Part shown: positions 16,894 through 23,540 of the stretch, piece by piece
Numbering within the stretch: position 1 is the stretch's first letter
Layout of the letters: the number at the start of each line of letters is the position of its first letter
Source: Corynebacterium macginleyi
GTDB lineage: Bacteria; Actinomycetota; Actinomycetes; Mycobacteriales; Mycobacteriaceae
Length of the DNA stretch: 44,954 bases
Assembly: GCF_003688935.1 (NCBI RefSeq)
Contig: NZ_REGE01000015.1
Span: 1-44,954 of the forward strand
Direction: 5' to 3'
The notes under the pieces: generated by a model
Database searches by the model: none
Told to the model about the DNA's origin: nothing
Seen by the model: only the letters and a program-made list of their open reading frames with translations
Translations under genes and position numbers: made by a program

Positions 16894-18129
16894 TTATGCC
16901 CAGATTGCGGTGATCCCGGAGACTGCTCGAAGGCCGATGAAAATGGTAAGTAACCACGCCAGACCACCAAGGATAAGCAGCCACTTTGGGTACTTATAAC
17001 CTTGCAGCAAGTCATTGCGGCGCCAGGCTACCCACATCACCAGTGCGAAACCAATGGGAAGGATGAGCCCGTTAATCGCACCGGCGAAAATCAAGAGCTT
17101 TTGTGGCGCGGAATTGATTATTACAAAAATAATCGTGCAGACCGCAATAAAGATGACGGTGAAAATATTACGCGTACGGGCCGAGGTTCCCTGGGTGGTC
17201 ACAAAAGATACCGAAGTATATGCGGCACCAATGACGGAAGACAGGCCCGCGGCAAAGAGAACAACACCGAATGCGCGGAGACCAAATTCACCGGCGGCAC
17301 GGTAGAAGGCATCGGCGGCCGTATTATCTTCTGCAAGCGTGACGCCGGTAGCCACCACGCCCAGCACCGCCAAGAAAAGCAGCATGCGCATAATTCCAGT
17401 AACGATGATGCCGCTGACGGAGGTTCGGGTAATATCCTTGACTCTTTCAACGCCAGAAAAGCCCGCATCGATTAGCCTGTGCGCGCCGGCAAAAGTGATA
17501 TAGCCGCCCACAGTGCCGCCAATAATGGTAGTAATGACAAAGAAATCGATTTCGCCCGGCGCAACGGTATTCTTAAGCGCCTCTCCCACCGGCGGTTGGC
17601 TGACGATAGCCACATAAAGCATAAGCAAAATCATCACCGCGCCCAGGACAGCCACGAGGCGGTCAAGCGCCATTCCGGCGCGACGAGAAAGGAAGATGAA
17701 CACCGCAATCGCCGCCGCAATGACGCCGCCAATCCGCGCATCGATGCCCAACATCGCATTCAATCCTAAACCTGCGCCGGCGATATTGCCGATATTAAAG
17801 ATCGCTCCGCCGAAGAAGACGAAACCAGCGAGCACCCAGCCCAAGCCGGGAAAGACGGTATTGCCCAGAGTATTGGCGCGCATTCCCGATACGCAGAGCA
17901 CACGCCACACATTGAGCTGAATGGCGATGTCCACCAAGATAGACAGCGCAATTGCGAAGGCAAAAGAGGCGCCCATCTGGACGGTAAAGACCGAAGTCTG
18001 GGTCAAAAATCCCGGACCGATGGCCGAGGTAGCCATGAGGAACATGGCACCCGCCAAGGCGCCGATACCTTTGGGCGGGGTCTTCGCCTCCGCCTGTGTC
18101 GGGGCGGATGCCTGTTTTTCAGCACTCAC
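16894..18129 (-). CDS. Nramp/YcsG-like membrane transporter, 411 aa
   Basis: A multi-helix membrane protein with Nramp-family features: TSAIGPGFLTQT in the first helix and GGTVGGYITFAGAHRL in the middle. About eleven hydrophobic segments are visible. YcsG-type members are found beside 5-oxoprolinase genes, so the substrate may be pyroglutamate or an associated ion rather than manganese. This is inference from context. I prefer GTG 18129, which has AAAGG eight bases upstream and gives MSAEKQASAP; the longer frame from 18216 would overlap the palindromic operator. Its stop lies against the ycsI remnant. Confidence 0.87.
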   Translation of the reverse strand: MSAEKQASAPTQAEAKTPPKGIGALAGAMFLMATSAIGPGFLTQTSVFTVQMGASFAFAIALSILVDIAIQLNVWRVLCVSGMRANTLGNTVFPGLGWVLAGFVFFGGAIFNIGNIAGAGLGLNAMLGIDARIGGVIAAAIAVFIFLSRRAGMALDRLVAVLGAVMILLMLYVAIVSQPPVGEALKNTVAPGEIDFFVITTIIGGTVGGYITFAGAHRLIDAGFSGVERVKDITRTSVSGIIVTGIMRMLLFLAVLGVVATGVTLAEDNTAADAFYRAAGEFGLRAFGVVLFAAGLSSVIGAAYTSVSFVTTQGTSARTRNIFTVIFIAVCTIIFVIINSAPQKLLIFAGAINGLILPIGFALVMWVAWRRNDLLQGYKYPKWLLILGGLAWLLTIFIGLRAVSGITAIWA

Positions 18130-18194
18130 TATTTTCACCTTTCGTGACACCGGTCTCTGCCAAATGTGATTCGCATCATCATAATTGCTAGTAC

Positions 18195-18215
18195 TGATGT
18201 TGTTCAACAACATCA
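18195..18215. promoter_or_regulatory. 21-bp perfect palindromic operator upstream of the Nramp gene
   Basis: The palindrome is centred on C 18205 and includes GATGTTGTTCAACAACATC. Its 11-bp core TTGTTCAACAA is the same as upstream of pxpA at 10441-10451 and fits the FadR-subfamily GntR consensus. It lies 66 bp before the preferred transporter start. Confidence 0.8.
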
Positions 18216-18241
18216 ATAGCTAGGGGTGATTCGGGGGTGAT

Positions 18242-18817
18242 CTACGCTACTTTCCCTGCCCTTCGTCCCAGGCACTCAACTATCGTCTCCACTACCCGAT
18301 TTGAGTCATTGACCAGCTCTTTTGGGCCAAATCTTAAGACCGTAAAGTGCTGGTTTTCGATTTCTCTTTGCCTGCGCATCTGTTCTTTCACCACTGTTTC
18401 CGGTGGCTTTCCATAAGTACCGTCATACTTGGTATCCCCATCAACCTCGATAATGAGCCACCCATCGATGCATAAGTCAGCCCGGTACTTTCCCAATACG
18501 CGAAATTGTGGGTACACACTGGCCGCGGGAATCTTTTCAATAATTAACGCCCGCAAAAGCGACTCATACGGGGACTCGGAACCGGCACATGCATGCTTTA
18601 TTGCCATTGTCATAGGGATTGGTCCCTTCATCCGCGCCATTGCTGCCCGAGTTTCCTTCAGCTCTTCTATCGAAACCAAGCCCGCACGCAACGCGGAATC
18701 AACCGCTACAAGCCCTTCCGTAAACCCATGTAACCTAGCGATATCCAAGCACGTCCGCGCCGGATTGGTCACCCGAACTCCGGATCTTTCCACCGTTGTC
18801 TCCTCTACGCGTGACAT
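18242..18817 (-). CDS. DUF559-type endonuclease-domain protein, 5'-truncated, 191 aa
   Basis: The C-terminal half is a VSR/DUF559 nuclease-like fold: SPYESLLRALI, PQFRVLGKYRADLCIDGWLIIEVDGDTKYDG (with E-x-D and the K further on), then FTVLRFGPKEL. The N-terminal part begins in the middle of the region that usually follows a winged-helix (AbiEi-like) domain: VRVTNPARTCLDIARLHG. Family members usually have about 100 more residues. An in-frame stop lies 18 bp before the ATG, so the missing part is not upstream. The break coincides with the start of prophage DNA, which suggests the gene was cut by integration. Function is unknown. Confidence 0.7.
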   Translation of the reverse strand: MSRVEETTVERSGVRVTNPARTCLDIARLHGFTEGLVAVDSALRAGLVSIEELKETRAAMARMKGPIPMTMAIKHACAGSESPYESLLRALIIEKIPAASVYPQFRVLGKYRADLCIDGWLIIEVDGDTKYDGTYGKPPETVVKEQMRRQREIENQHFTVLRFGPKELVNDSNRVVETIVECLGRRAGKVA

Positions 18818-18965
18818 GATGTAGCGGCGGTTTTATGGCCTGCGGTTTGTGTGTTTGTCCTGGTCACAGCGTTTCGATACGTCCGAAAATTCCAGGAATT
18901 ACAGTGGATCTGGGGCGAATTGCGGGATTTTTGCGGGATTTTGCGGGACAGATTCACCCCGCTCC

Positions 18966-19065
18966 CCGACTTGCAATGTCGTAAATTACGACATATAATA
19001 GAGTCAGACGGCAAGGAGAAAACCTCCTGGAAGAGGCCGCAAAAACGGAAAGAAGTCCGAAAATG
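18966..19065 (+). repeat. 100-bp promoter-leader cassette, copy 1
   Basis: Bases 18966-19065 match 20806-20905 at all but one position (G 19003 versus A 20843). Each copy holds a complete promoter, an untranslated leader with hairpin AAGGAG-AAAA-CCTCCT, and the ATG of a different small gene. DNA upstream and downstream of the two copies is not related. Confidence 0.95.
18971..18999 (+). promoter_or_regulatory. promoter with palindromic operator filling the spacer, copy 1
   Basis: The -35 box TTGCAA is at 18971-18976 and the -10 box TATAAT at 18994-18999. The 17-bp spacer between them is itself a perfect palindrome, TGTCGTAAATTACGACA. A regulator bound here would block RNA polymerase. It drives the genes at 19063 and 19303. 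Confidence 0.88.
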
Positions 19066-19302
19066 TCCTTTACTATCGCTAACTCAACTCCCAATCGCAC
19101 CGGAATGGCCGCTGACGTCATTGTTGACGGCGTATTCACCTACCGCCTTATTTCTCTCGTTCGAGATGGTCTACACACACTCACCCTGCGAGATTATGAC
19201 GACCGCACAATCGTGGCACGTATCACGAGCGAAAAGGGTATAACTTTTTCGAATGACTTCATGTGGAATTGGGTTGGCCAGGCCGTTAAGGAGGCTGCTT
19301 AA
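19063..19302 (+). CDS. small prophage protein of unknown function, 79 aa
   Basis: Begins at the ATG contained in the promoter-leader cassette. The sequence is soluble, with no signal or membrane segment, and appears to be mostly beta strand in the middle (ADVIVDGVFTYRLISLVRDG, HTLTLRDYDDRTIVARI). The C-terminus is helical (DFMWNWVGQAVKEAA). I do not recognise the family. It is followed without a gap by a helix-turn-helix gene, and both share the palindromic promoter. Its position at the prophage end beyond the lysis genes is typical for accessory (moron) genes. Confidence 0.7.
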   Translation: MSFTIANSTPNRTGMAADVIVDGVFTYRLISLVRDGLHTLTLRDYDDRTIVARITSEKGITFSNDFMWNWVGQAVKEAA

Positions 19303-19659
19303 TTGACCCCTGCTGAATTTCGTGTCCTGCGCAACTCGCTAGGTTTAACCGCGCAAGATGTGGCTAGCGCCAGCGAGGTTGCCTTGCGCACCGCACAGCG
19401 CTGGGAGGTCTCACAAGAACCTCCGGCCGATGTTCAGGCGTGGCTGCTGGATAAGTGGGCGCTGGTAGCCGACCGGGTGGGCGATGTTATCGACCTGGCC
19501 GAGCGCGGTGAGCCAATCCGGCTTATTTCTTACCGTGATGATGCGACTGCTTTCGAGCGGCAGGGTATGAGTGCCAACGAGCATGCGGCGTTGCTTGGGC
19601 ATATTTGTATGGCTTTAGAACAGTGCGATTTTGACTATGAATTGCTTCCTGCGCCGTAG
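19303..19659 (+). CDS. helix-turn-helix protein, DUF1870/YdiL-like, 118 aa
   Basis: The N-terminal 50 residues form a helix-turn-helix: MTPAEFRVLRNSLGLTAQDV, then RTAQRWEVSQ with the usual RxxQRWE end. This resembles YdiL/DUF1870 proteins and many phage-borne regulators. The start is a TTG directly after the previous stop. AAGGAGG at 19287 supports it. It may regulate the palindromic promoters at 18971 and 20811, since it is the only clear DNA-binding protein in the first operon; this is inference. Confidence 0.75.
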   Translation: MTPAEFRVLRNSLGLTAQDVASASEVALRTAQRWEVSQEPPADVQAWLLDKWALVADRVGDVIDLAERGEPIRLISYRDDATAFERQGMSANEHAALLGHICMALEQCDFDYELLPAP

Positions 19660-19675
19660 CGGTATAGATTGTGTG

Positions 19676-19703
19676 GTGTCCCCGCGTTAGCGGGGTTGAG
19701 CCG
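19676..19703 (+). repeat. CRISPR-repeat-like hairpin (type I-E-like)
   Basis: The 28 bases starting GTGTCCCCGCG and ending GTTGAGCCG contain the hairpin CCCCGC-GTTA-GCGGGG. The shape is close to type I-E repeats, which run GTGTTCCCCGC...GCGGGGAT.A.CCG in related bacteria. The hairpin core recurs exactly 60 bp later, leaving 32 bp between, the spacer size of type I-E. Only two copies are present and no cas gene is nearby. Confidence 0.5.
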
Positions 19704-19739
19704 ATGTTAGTGCTTATATGCTAATGTTTCTCTTGTTTT

Positions 19740-19765
19740 CCCCGCGTTAGCGGGGTTTTTCTTTT
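19740..19765 (+). terminator. intrinsic terminator
   Basis: The stem CCCCGC/GCGGGG with loop GTTA is followed directly by TTTTTCTTTT. It closes the operon that ends at 19659. Its core is identical to the repeat-like hairpin 60 bp upstream. Confidence 0.85.
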
Positions 19766-19779
19766 CCCTATTGCTACGC

Positions 19780-19808
19780 TTGACATAGTACTACGTGTTG
19801 TGTAGTAT
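19780..19808 (+). promoter_or_regulatory. promoter for the 262-aa gene, with inverted repeat
   Basis: TTGACA at 19780-19785 and TAGTAT at 19803-19808 are separated by 17 bp. AGTACTAC (19787-19794) and GTAGTATT (19802-19809) form an inverted repeat with 7 of 8 matches, spanning the spacer and the -10 box. Confidence 0.8.
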
Positions 19809-19838
19809 TAAGGGTGTAAGCAAGAGGAAGGAAAAACA

Positions 19839-20627
19839 ATGACCACCCCAGCACAAGCAAAATTCATCACCACCCTCCGCGAAAACTTCACCCCAATCAC
19901 CCGCCGCACCCGTCAGCAACTCAACGACAACGTCACCTTCATTGTCAACGCCGCTGCATTCGACGGCGACATCCTCCCCACCGGGCAGGTCTCCGCATGG
20001 ATTGACACCCTCGTCGAGCAGCACAACCACGCCGCTTCTTGTGGCCTGGACGAGCTCACCACCGCCGAAGCCAGCGCCCTTATCGACACCCTGAAAGACG
20101 GTCGCCACCCAGCCCTAGCCACCAACCTGGACCAGACTTTCACCCTCGTCGGTAGCGGCATCATGGCCGAGCTGAATGCGTGGATTGAGGACAATCGCGC
20201 CCAGCTCGCCGAGCGTATCGAAGCCAACACTGCTGCAGGCCTGGACAACGAAGAGAACTTCGAGCCTGCCGCCCTTAATGCTGCTGCACACCGCGCCGTT
20301 GCCTACTACCTCCGCTTCCGCGCCGCGCAGGTCAACACCATCATCGCCAACTACACCGACGCCCTCGACAGCAAAGGCTACGAAGCAGCCATTGACATGG
20401 AGCTATGGCAGGCGGTCGAAGAACGCGCCGAAGAACTCCTCAACCGCAACGACAATGCCCCGACTGCTTTCGAGCGCCGCGTACAAGACGACGCGGTAAT
20501 TGCAGCAGACCAAGCACTCACCCTTTTCCCCGCGGACATGCTCGACAATGCCGAGCTTTACCGCGTGTGCCGCAAGATGATTGTCCAGCTCAAGAACATG
20601 CGAGGTGCGGAATGTGCGACCGCCTAG
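19839..20627 (+). CDS. prophage protein of unknown function, 262 aa
   Basis: A soluble, Ala- and Asp/Glu-rich, probably all-helical protein with no recognised catalytic motif. A strong ribosome site (GAGGAAGG) precedes ATG 19839, and a strong promoter lies 30 bp upstream. The middle (about residues 85-150) and the C-terminus have long amphipathic helices (AVEERAEELLNRND, YRVCRKMIVQLKNM). It is the largest gene of the prophage-end module. Its stop overlaps the next small gene by 16 bp. I cannot name a function; exclusion or anti-defence roles are common for genes at this place but are only a guess. Confidence 0.75.
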   Translation: MTTPAQAKFITTLRENFTPITRRTRQQLNDNVTFIVNAAAFDGDILPTGQVSAWIDTLVEQHNHAASCGLDELTTAEASALIDTLKDGRHPALATNLDQTFTLVGSGIMAELNAWIEDNRAQLAERIEANTAAGLDNEENFEPAALNAAAHRAVAYYLRFRAAQVNTIIANYTDALDSKGYEAAIDMELWQAVEERAEELLNRNDNAPTAFERRVQDDAVIAADQALTLFPADMLDNAELYRVCRKMIVQLKNMRGAECATA

Positions 20628-20803
20628 CCGAGATTCTGCGCCTGGACAAAGAAATCACCCGATTGGAAGCCACACTAGAGGAGCTGAAAGCCAGGCGTGC
20701 CGCCGCCACCCGCACCGCACTCGCCGACGGTATCACCCAATACCGCATCGCCCAGGCTGTAGAACGCACCCAATCGACCGTGGCGCGGTGGAAAAAGATG
20801 TAA
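20612..20803 (+). CDS. small coiled-coil / helix-turn-helix protein, 63 aa
   Basis: Begins at ATG 20612 inside the end of the previous gene. The N-terminal half is a heptad coiled coil (EILRLDKEITRLEATLEELK). The C-terminal half looks like a short helix-turn-helix (ITQYRIAQAVERTQSTVARW). It may dimerise and bind DNA, which makes it a second candidate regulator for the palindromic promoters. GAGGTG lies upstream of the ATG. The gene stops three bases before the second promoter cassette. Confidence 0.7.
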   Translation: MCDRLAEILRLDKEITRLEATLEELKARRAAATRTALADGITQYRIAQAVERTQSTVARWKKM

Positions 20804-20805
20804 AA

Positions 20806-20905
20806 CCGACTTGCAATGTCGTAAATTACGACATATAATAGAATCAGACGGCAAGGAGAAAACCTCCTGGAAGAGGCCGCAAAAACGGAAAGAAGTCCGA
20901 AAATG
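20806..20905 (+). repeat. 100-bp promoter-leader cassette, copy 2
   Basis: Second copy of the cassette at 18966-19065, with one difference. The offset is exactly 1840 bp. It ends with the ATG of the 48-aa gene. Confidence 0.95.
20811..20839 (+). promoter_or_regulatory. promoter with palindromic operator filling the spacer, copy 2
   Basis: TTGCAA at 20811-20816, the palindrome TGTCGTAAATTACGACA at 20817-20833 and TATAAT at 20834-20839. The layout is identical to copy 1. It drives the 48-aa gene. Confidence 0.88.
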
Positions 20906-21049
20906 AAAACCTATGAACGTTTCAACGATGCAGTCCAGCACGAAATCATCGACGAGCTGATTATCTCCAGTGGCACCGAAGCCAACCCACAGTTCTACAT
21001 CGACCCGGACGCCGACTTCTGGGACGTAGTAGCCTCCCACGCCCTATAA
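20903..21049 (+). CDS. small acidic prophage protein, 48 aa
   Basis: The ATG lies at the end of the second promoter-leader cassette and the frame ends with TAA at 21047-21049. The protein is strongly acidic (for example NPQFYIDPDADFWD) and may be a protein-interaction or DNA-mimic type of small protein. No family is recognised. It is too short for most gene finders. The duplicated promoter and leader, including the start codon position, support expression. It converges with the phage lysis operon across a terminator. Confidence 0.65.
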   Translation: MKTYERFNDAVQHEIIDELIISSGTEANPQFYIDPDADFWDVVASHAL

Positions 21050-21054
21050 ACGAC

Positions 21055-21090
21055 GAAAAAGGCCCCCACCCTACGTTGGGGCGGGGGCCT
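21055..21090 (-). terminator. intrinsic terminator at the end of the late operon
   Basis: AGGCCCCC (21060-21067) pairs with GGGGGCCT (21083-21090). Read on the minus strand the stem is followed by TTTTT, so it ends the late/lysis operon. The stem can also form in transcripts from the plus strand. Confidence 0.85.
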
Positions 21091-21092
21091 GG

Positions 21093-21455
21093 CTAGTCGT
21101 CTGGCATCATCGGCTTATCTAAAATCTTTTTCCAATAATCAATCCGGCTGGCCGCCGGCACGTCACCGACACGGCCTTCTCGGTTCCAACTCGCAACGGC
21201 AAGCGCATGGTCAGTAGCATGACCCAATTCTCGCTTAAGCTCCCAATTGTATTGCTTGAGATACTCAATCTGCCGGTCATGCTTATCGACTACGCCGCGA
21301 AGCTCCGTAACCTGCTTGTCCAGGGATTGAATATGCGTGGTGACGGTTTTTACTTTCGTTTCATCACGGGACGATTGACGATTGATGATGACCGTGATGA
21401 TAACGCCGCCGAGGGTGATAAGGCCAACCCATATTTCGGTCGGGATTGACGTCAT
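21093..21455 (-). CDS. phage membrane-anchored coiled-coil protein, 120 aa
   Basis: One N-terminal membrane helix (IWVGLITLGGVIITVII) is followed by a coiled coil (IQSLDKQVTELRGVVDKHDRQIEYLKQ) and a polar tail. Proteins of this plan (DUF2746-like) sit in the lysis region of actinobacterial siphophages. A spanin-like or holin-partner role is likely but not proved. It is the last gene of the late operon, just before the terminator. GGGGAGGCC supports the ATG at 21455. Confidence 0.7.
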   Translation of the reverse strand: MTSIPTEIWVGLITLGGVIITVIINRQSSRDETKVKTVTTHIQSLDKQVTELRGVVDKHDRQIEYLKQYNWELKRELGHATDHALAVASWNREGRVGDVPAASRIDYWKKILDKPMMPDD

Positions 21456-21507
21456 TCAATAGGCCTCCCCTCTATCAGGTGATGCACCGAAGATGGTTTA
21501 TCGCGGG

Positions 21508-21906
21508 CTATGAAATACGAGGTGAAAACGCTGAAAAAGCCAGCAGGAGGTAATTTTTTGCGCTTACCCAGCCACGGGACATGTCAGCGGTGAAAAACGC
21601 CACGCTCCACAGCATGAGCATCACAGTCACTAGCGTCAGCCCGTTTACCCTCGCAAGTCTCGATACCCGCTGATACCTCCCTCGCAGGGGTAGCACGGTG
21701 CCGAGGGTGAGGAATACAGCGGCAATAAACCATAGTGTCCACAATTGGAGGGGGATGGACTGTTCCAGTGATATGAGCTGGCGTGGTGCGCCGCCGATGT
21801 AGGCGAGCACCATGGACCAGGACCATGTGCACCATACCCCTGCGATAAGCCGGGGTAGGTTGCGGTGTAGTGGGGCGAACGCACAGTCAAGAGTGGTTGT
21901 GCCCAT
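21508..21906 (-). CDS. phage membrane protein near lysis genes, 132 aa
   Basis: Three to four hydrophobic segments are visible (LIAGVWCTWSWSMVLAYIGG, LWTLWFIAAVFLTLGTVL, LVTVMLMLWSVAFFTA), with short charged turns. AAGGAGG stands before the ATG. It lies between the holin-like gene and the coiled-coil gene and may help lysis or act in superinfection exclusion. No family was recognised with confidence. Confidence 0.65.
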   Translation of the reverse strand: MGTTTLDCAFAPLHRNLPRLIAGVWCTWSWSMVLAYIGGAPRQLISLEQSIPLQLWTLWFIAAVFLTLGTVLPLRGRYQRVSRLARVNGLTLVTVMLMLWSVAFFTADMSRGWVSAKNYLLLAFSAFSPRIS

Positions 21907-21920
21907 TATTGGCCACCTCC

Positions 21921-22331
21921 TTATTCGCCGCGACCGTGACTATGTGCTGGCGGGTGCGTGCCTTGTGCGTGTTCGGGGTCCTGGTGGTTGGGGACGGCTT
22001 CACCGGCTCGGCGTGCTGCTTCCTCGCCTGCCGAGTAGGCGGTGGTCTCCGCCGTAACAGGGGCGGGCTCGAGAGCGGCTTTTTCCAACCGGGTTGCCAT
22101 AGATGGAGTAATCGCACCCGGCGTTGTCGCGTGCACCAAGGTCTGTGCGATACCGACGGTGATGGCAATGACGGCGTTAACCCATTGCGGCGCATCTGCT
22201 GTGATGACAACCAGCAGGTTAACCAGCTGGAGGATTGTGCCGGCCACGGCGGCGATGGTGTCTTTGCGGCGTATAAACCATGGTTGGCTACGCAGCGCGT
22301 TTGCTACTGAGTCTTGAATTTCGGTGGACAT
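21921..22331 (-). CDS. putative holin, 136 aa
   Basis: Two hydrophobic segments (TIAAVAGTILQLVNLLVVITA and WVNAVIAITVGIAQTLVHA) separated by a short turn, with a charged His/Glu-rich C-terminal tail. This is the usual plan of a holin, which makes the membrane hole that lets the endolysin reach the wall. Its start overlaps the endolysin stop (TAATG), so the two are coupled. The C-terminal histidines may bind metal but are not a known motif. Confidence 0.75.
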   Translation of the reverse strand: MSTEIQDSVANALRSQPWFIRRKDTIAAVAGTILQLVNLLVVITADAPQWVNAVIAITVGIAQTLVHATTPGAITPSMATRLEKAALEPAPVTAETTAYSAGEEAARRAGEAVPNHQDPEHAQGTHPPAHSHGRGE

Positions 22332-23170
22332 TATTTTTGTGCTCCGTTCTTTTTGATGTCGTCGAGGTCGGTGCGTATTTTCTCCAGCTCGGTCAGCATC
22401 ACGGCCAGCATTTCGGGCATGGTGCCCTGGTCGCCGGGTTTGGACTGGTAGTTTTTCACCAGCTGGCTGATGGACCAGCCGTTGTATTGGCCGCTGTCCC
22501 GCCCGCCGGTAATTTGCTGCCGGATGTCTTTTACGTCCGAGATGACCGGGCCGAGAAAGCCCGTGATGAAATCAGTGAAATATTTAATCGTCAGCACGTC
22601 AGCTGGTTCCTTTCGAGGTTGGGGTGTTTTCAATGAGCCGTCTGGGTTGACCTTGCCTGCCGCTAGTAGGTCGTAGAAGCGTTGGGCTTCTGCCATCCAG
22701 CGGTCGTGATATTTCCCTCCGGCCGCCAGGTGGTGTGGGCAGCTCGTGGAGGTAAATTCGCGGTGGTCGCGGATATTGACACCGAAAAGCGGGCGACCGA
22801 GATTGTAGAAAAGGCAGAGCGAGGCGGCTAGGCGTGCTCCCACCAGAATGGTGGTATCTGAAATTGGGTAGCCGTTGATTGCACTGTTGGAATGCTCGAT
22901 TGTGATGGTCTCGCGATTCGAGGTTAGATTAGCGTTGGACCACGGGGTATCACGGTCGTAGACGACCTGGCCGACCTCACCGATGGGCGATACTACATAG
23001 GATGCTGACGCGGCGCGTGACTGCCAGACATTCCATGCGGCGTCTGTGTCGCCGACCATGGCGAGGTGGTGACGTGTGATGTATTTGATGCGGTGGCCTC
23101 CACGGCCGGGCGTGAAGTGTTTTTGCAGTAGTCGTATTTTGTCCGGTAGGACCTGGTAATAATCTTTCAT
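22331..23170 (-). CDS. endolysin, N-acetylmuramoyl-L-alanine amidase, 279 aa
   Basis: The N-terminal domain (about residues 10-170) has the amidase-2/PGRP layout: KYITRHHLAM with the first zinc histidine, TITIEHSNS, and HREFTSTSCPHHL with the final zinc ligands. It cuts the bond between muramic acid and the stem peptide. The C-terminal part (about 190-279) is helical and probably binds the cell wall or membrane. I chose ATG 23170 because AGGTGA is just upstream; the longer frame (up to 23296) has no ribosome site. A terminator-like hairpin lies immediately upstream. Confidence 0.9.
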   Translation of the reverse strand: MKDYYQVLPDKIRLLQKHFTPGRGGHRIKYITRHHLAMVGDTDAAWNVWQSRAASASYVVSPIGEVGQVVYDRDTPWSNANLTSNRETITIEHSNSAINGYPISDTTILVGARLAASLCLFYNLGRPLFGVNIRDHREFTSTSCPHHLAAGGKYHDRWMAEAQRFYDLLAAGKVNPDGSLKTPQPRKEPADVLTIKYFTDFITGFLGPVISDVKDIRQQITGGRDSGQYNGWSISQLVKNYQSKPGDQGTMPEMLAVMLTELEKIRTDLDDIKKNGAQK

Positions 23171-23190
23171 TTTTTCACCTGCTTTTGACA

Positions 23191-23219
23191 TAAAAATAGC
23201 CCGGCCGTTGTGGCGGGCT
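23191..23219 (-). terminator. possible intrinsic terminator upstream of the endolysin
   Basis: AGCCCG (23198-23203) and CGGGCT (23214-23219) form a stem. On the minus strand it is followed by ATTTTTA. It could reduce late transcription into the lysis genes. Confidence 0.5.
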
Positions 23220-23268
23220 GGGGCGTGTTTTGGGCTGGAAAATTCCGCGAATTTAATGTGTTTGCAGC

Positions 23269-23297
23269 TTGCTAATGCTGTATTATTACAGTACAAT
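23269..23297 (+). promoter_or_regulatory. promoter of the plus-strand island, with inverted repeat in the spacer
   Basis: TTGCTA at 23269-23274 and TACAAT at 23292-23297 are separated by 17 bp. The spacer holds the inverted repeat CTGTA-TTAT-TACAG. It drives the three small genes at 23351-23916. Confidence 0.75.
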
Positions 23298-23350
23298 ATT
23301 AAGTGTAAGGCCGCAAGGCACTTACAATAACTGAAAAGAGGAGGTGAAAG

Positions 23351-23458
23351 ATGGAGTGGCTTATCGCCATAGCAATCATCTGGCGGCTATCAATAGAGAC
23401 AGCAAAACTAATTTCAAATCACAAGATTGAGATGAAAAAGCTGGAACTAGATAGCTAG
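23351..23458 (+). CDS. small membrane peptide, 35 aa
   Basis: A strong ribosome site (GAGGAGGTGAAAG) precedes ATG 23351, and the frame ends with TAG at 23456-23458. The N-terminal half is hydrophobic (MEWLIAIAIIWRLSIE) and the C-terminal half charged (KIEMKKLELDS), so it is probably a single-span membrane peptide. It lies 54 bp after a clear promoter. A large hairpin follows at once. Function is unknown; small exclusion or toxin-like peptides look like this. Confidence 0.6.
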   Translation: MEWLIAIAIIWRLSIETAKLISNHKIEMKKLELDS

Positions 23459-23503
23459 GCACCTCGGGAGCTGAATATCCTTACTACTCAGCTCCTGGGG
23501 TGC
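23459..23503 (+). ncRNA. large RNA hairpin between two small genes
   Basis: GCACCTCGGGAGCTGA (23459-23474) can pair with TCAGCTCCTGGGGTGC (23488-23503) with only two mismatches, leaving a 13-base loop. No run of T follows, so it is not an ordinary terminator. It may stabilise the mRNA, attenuate, or be a processing site. Confidence 0.55.
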
Positions 23504-23540
23504 ACCCCCTCAAAATACCACACCCTCGAAAGGTCACATC

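Noticed and set aside
19676..19763. A true CRISPR array
   Set aside because: Only two repeat-like units exist, their flanks differ, and no cas genes are nearby. I keep it as a repeat-like element and not an array.
20612..21049. The 63- and 48-residue genes as a toxin-antitoxin pair
   Set aside because: Separate promoters and the absence of any toxin-like motif argue against a classical pair.
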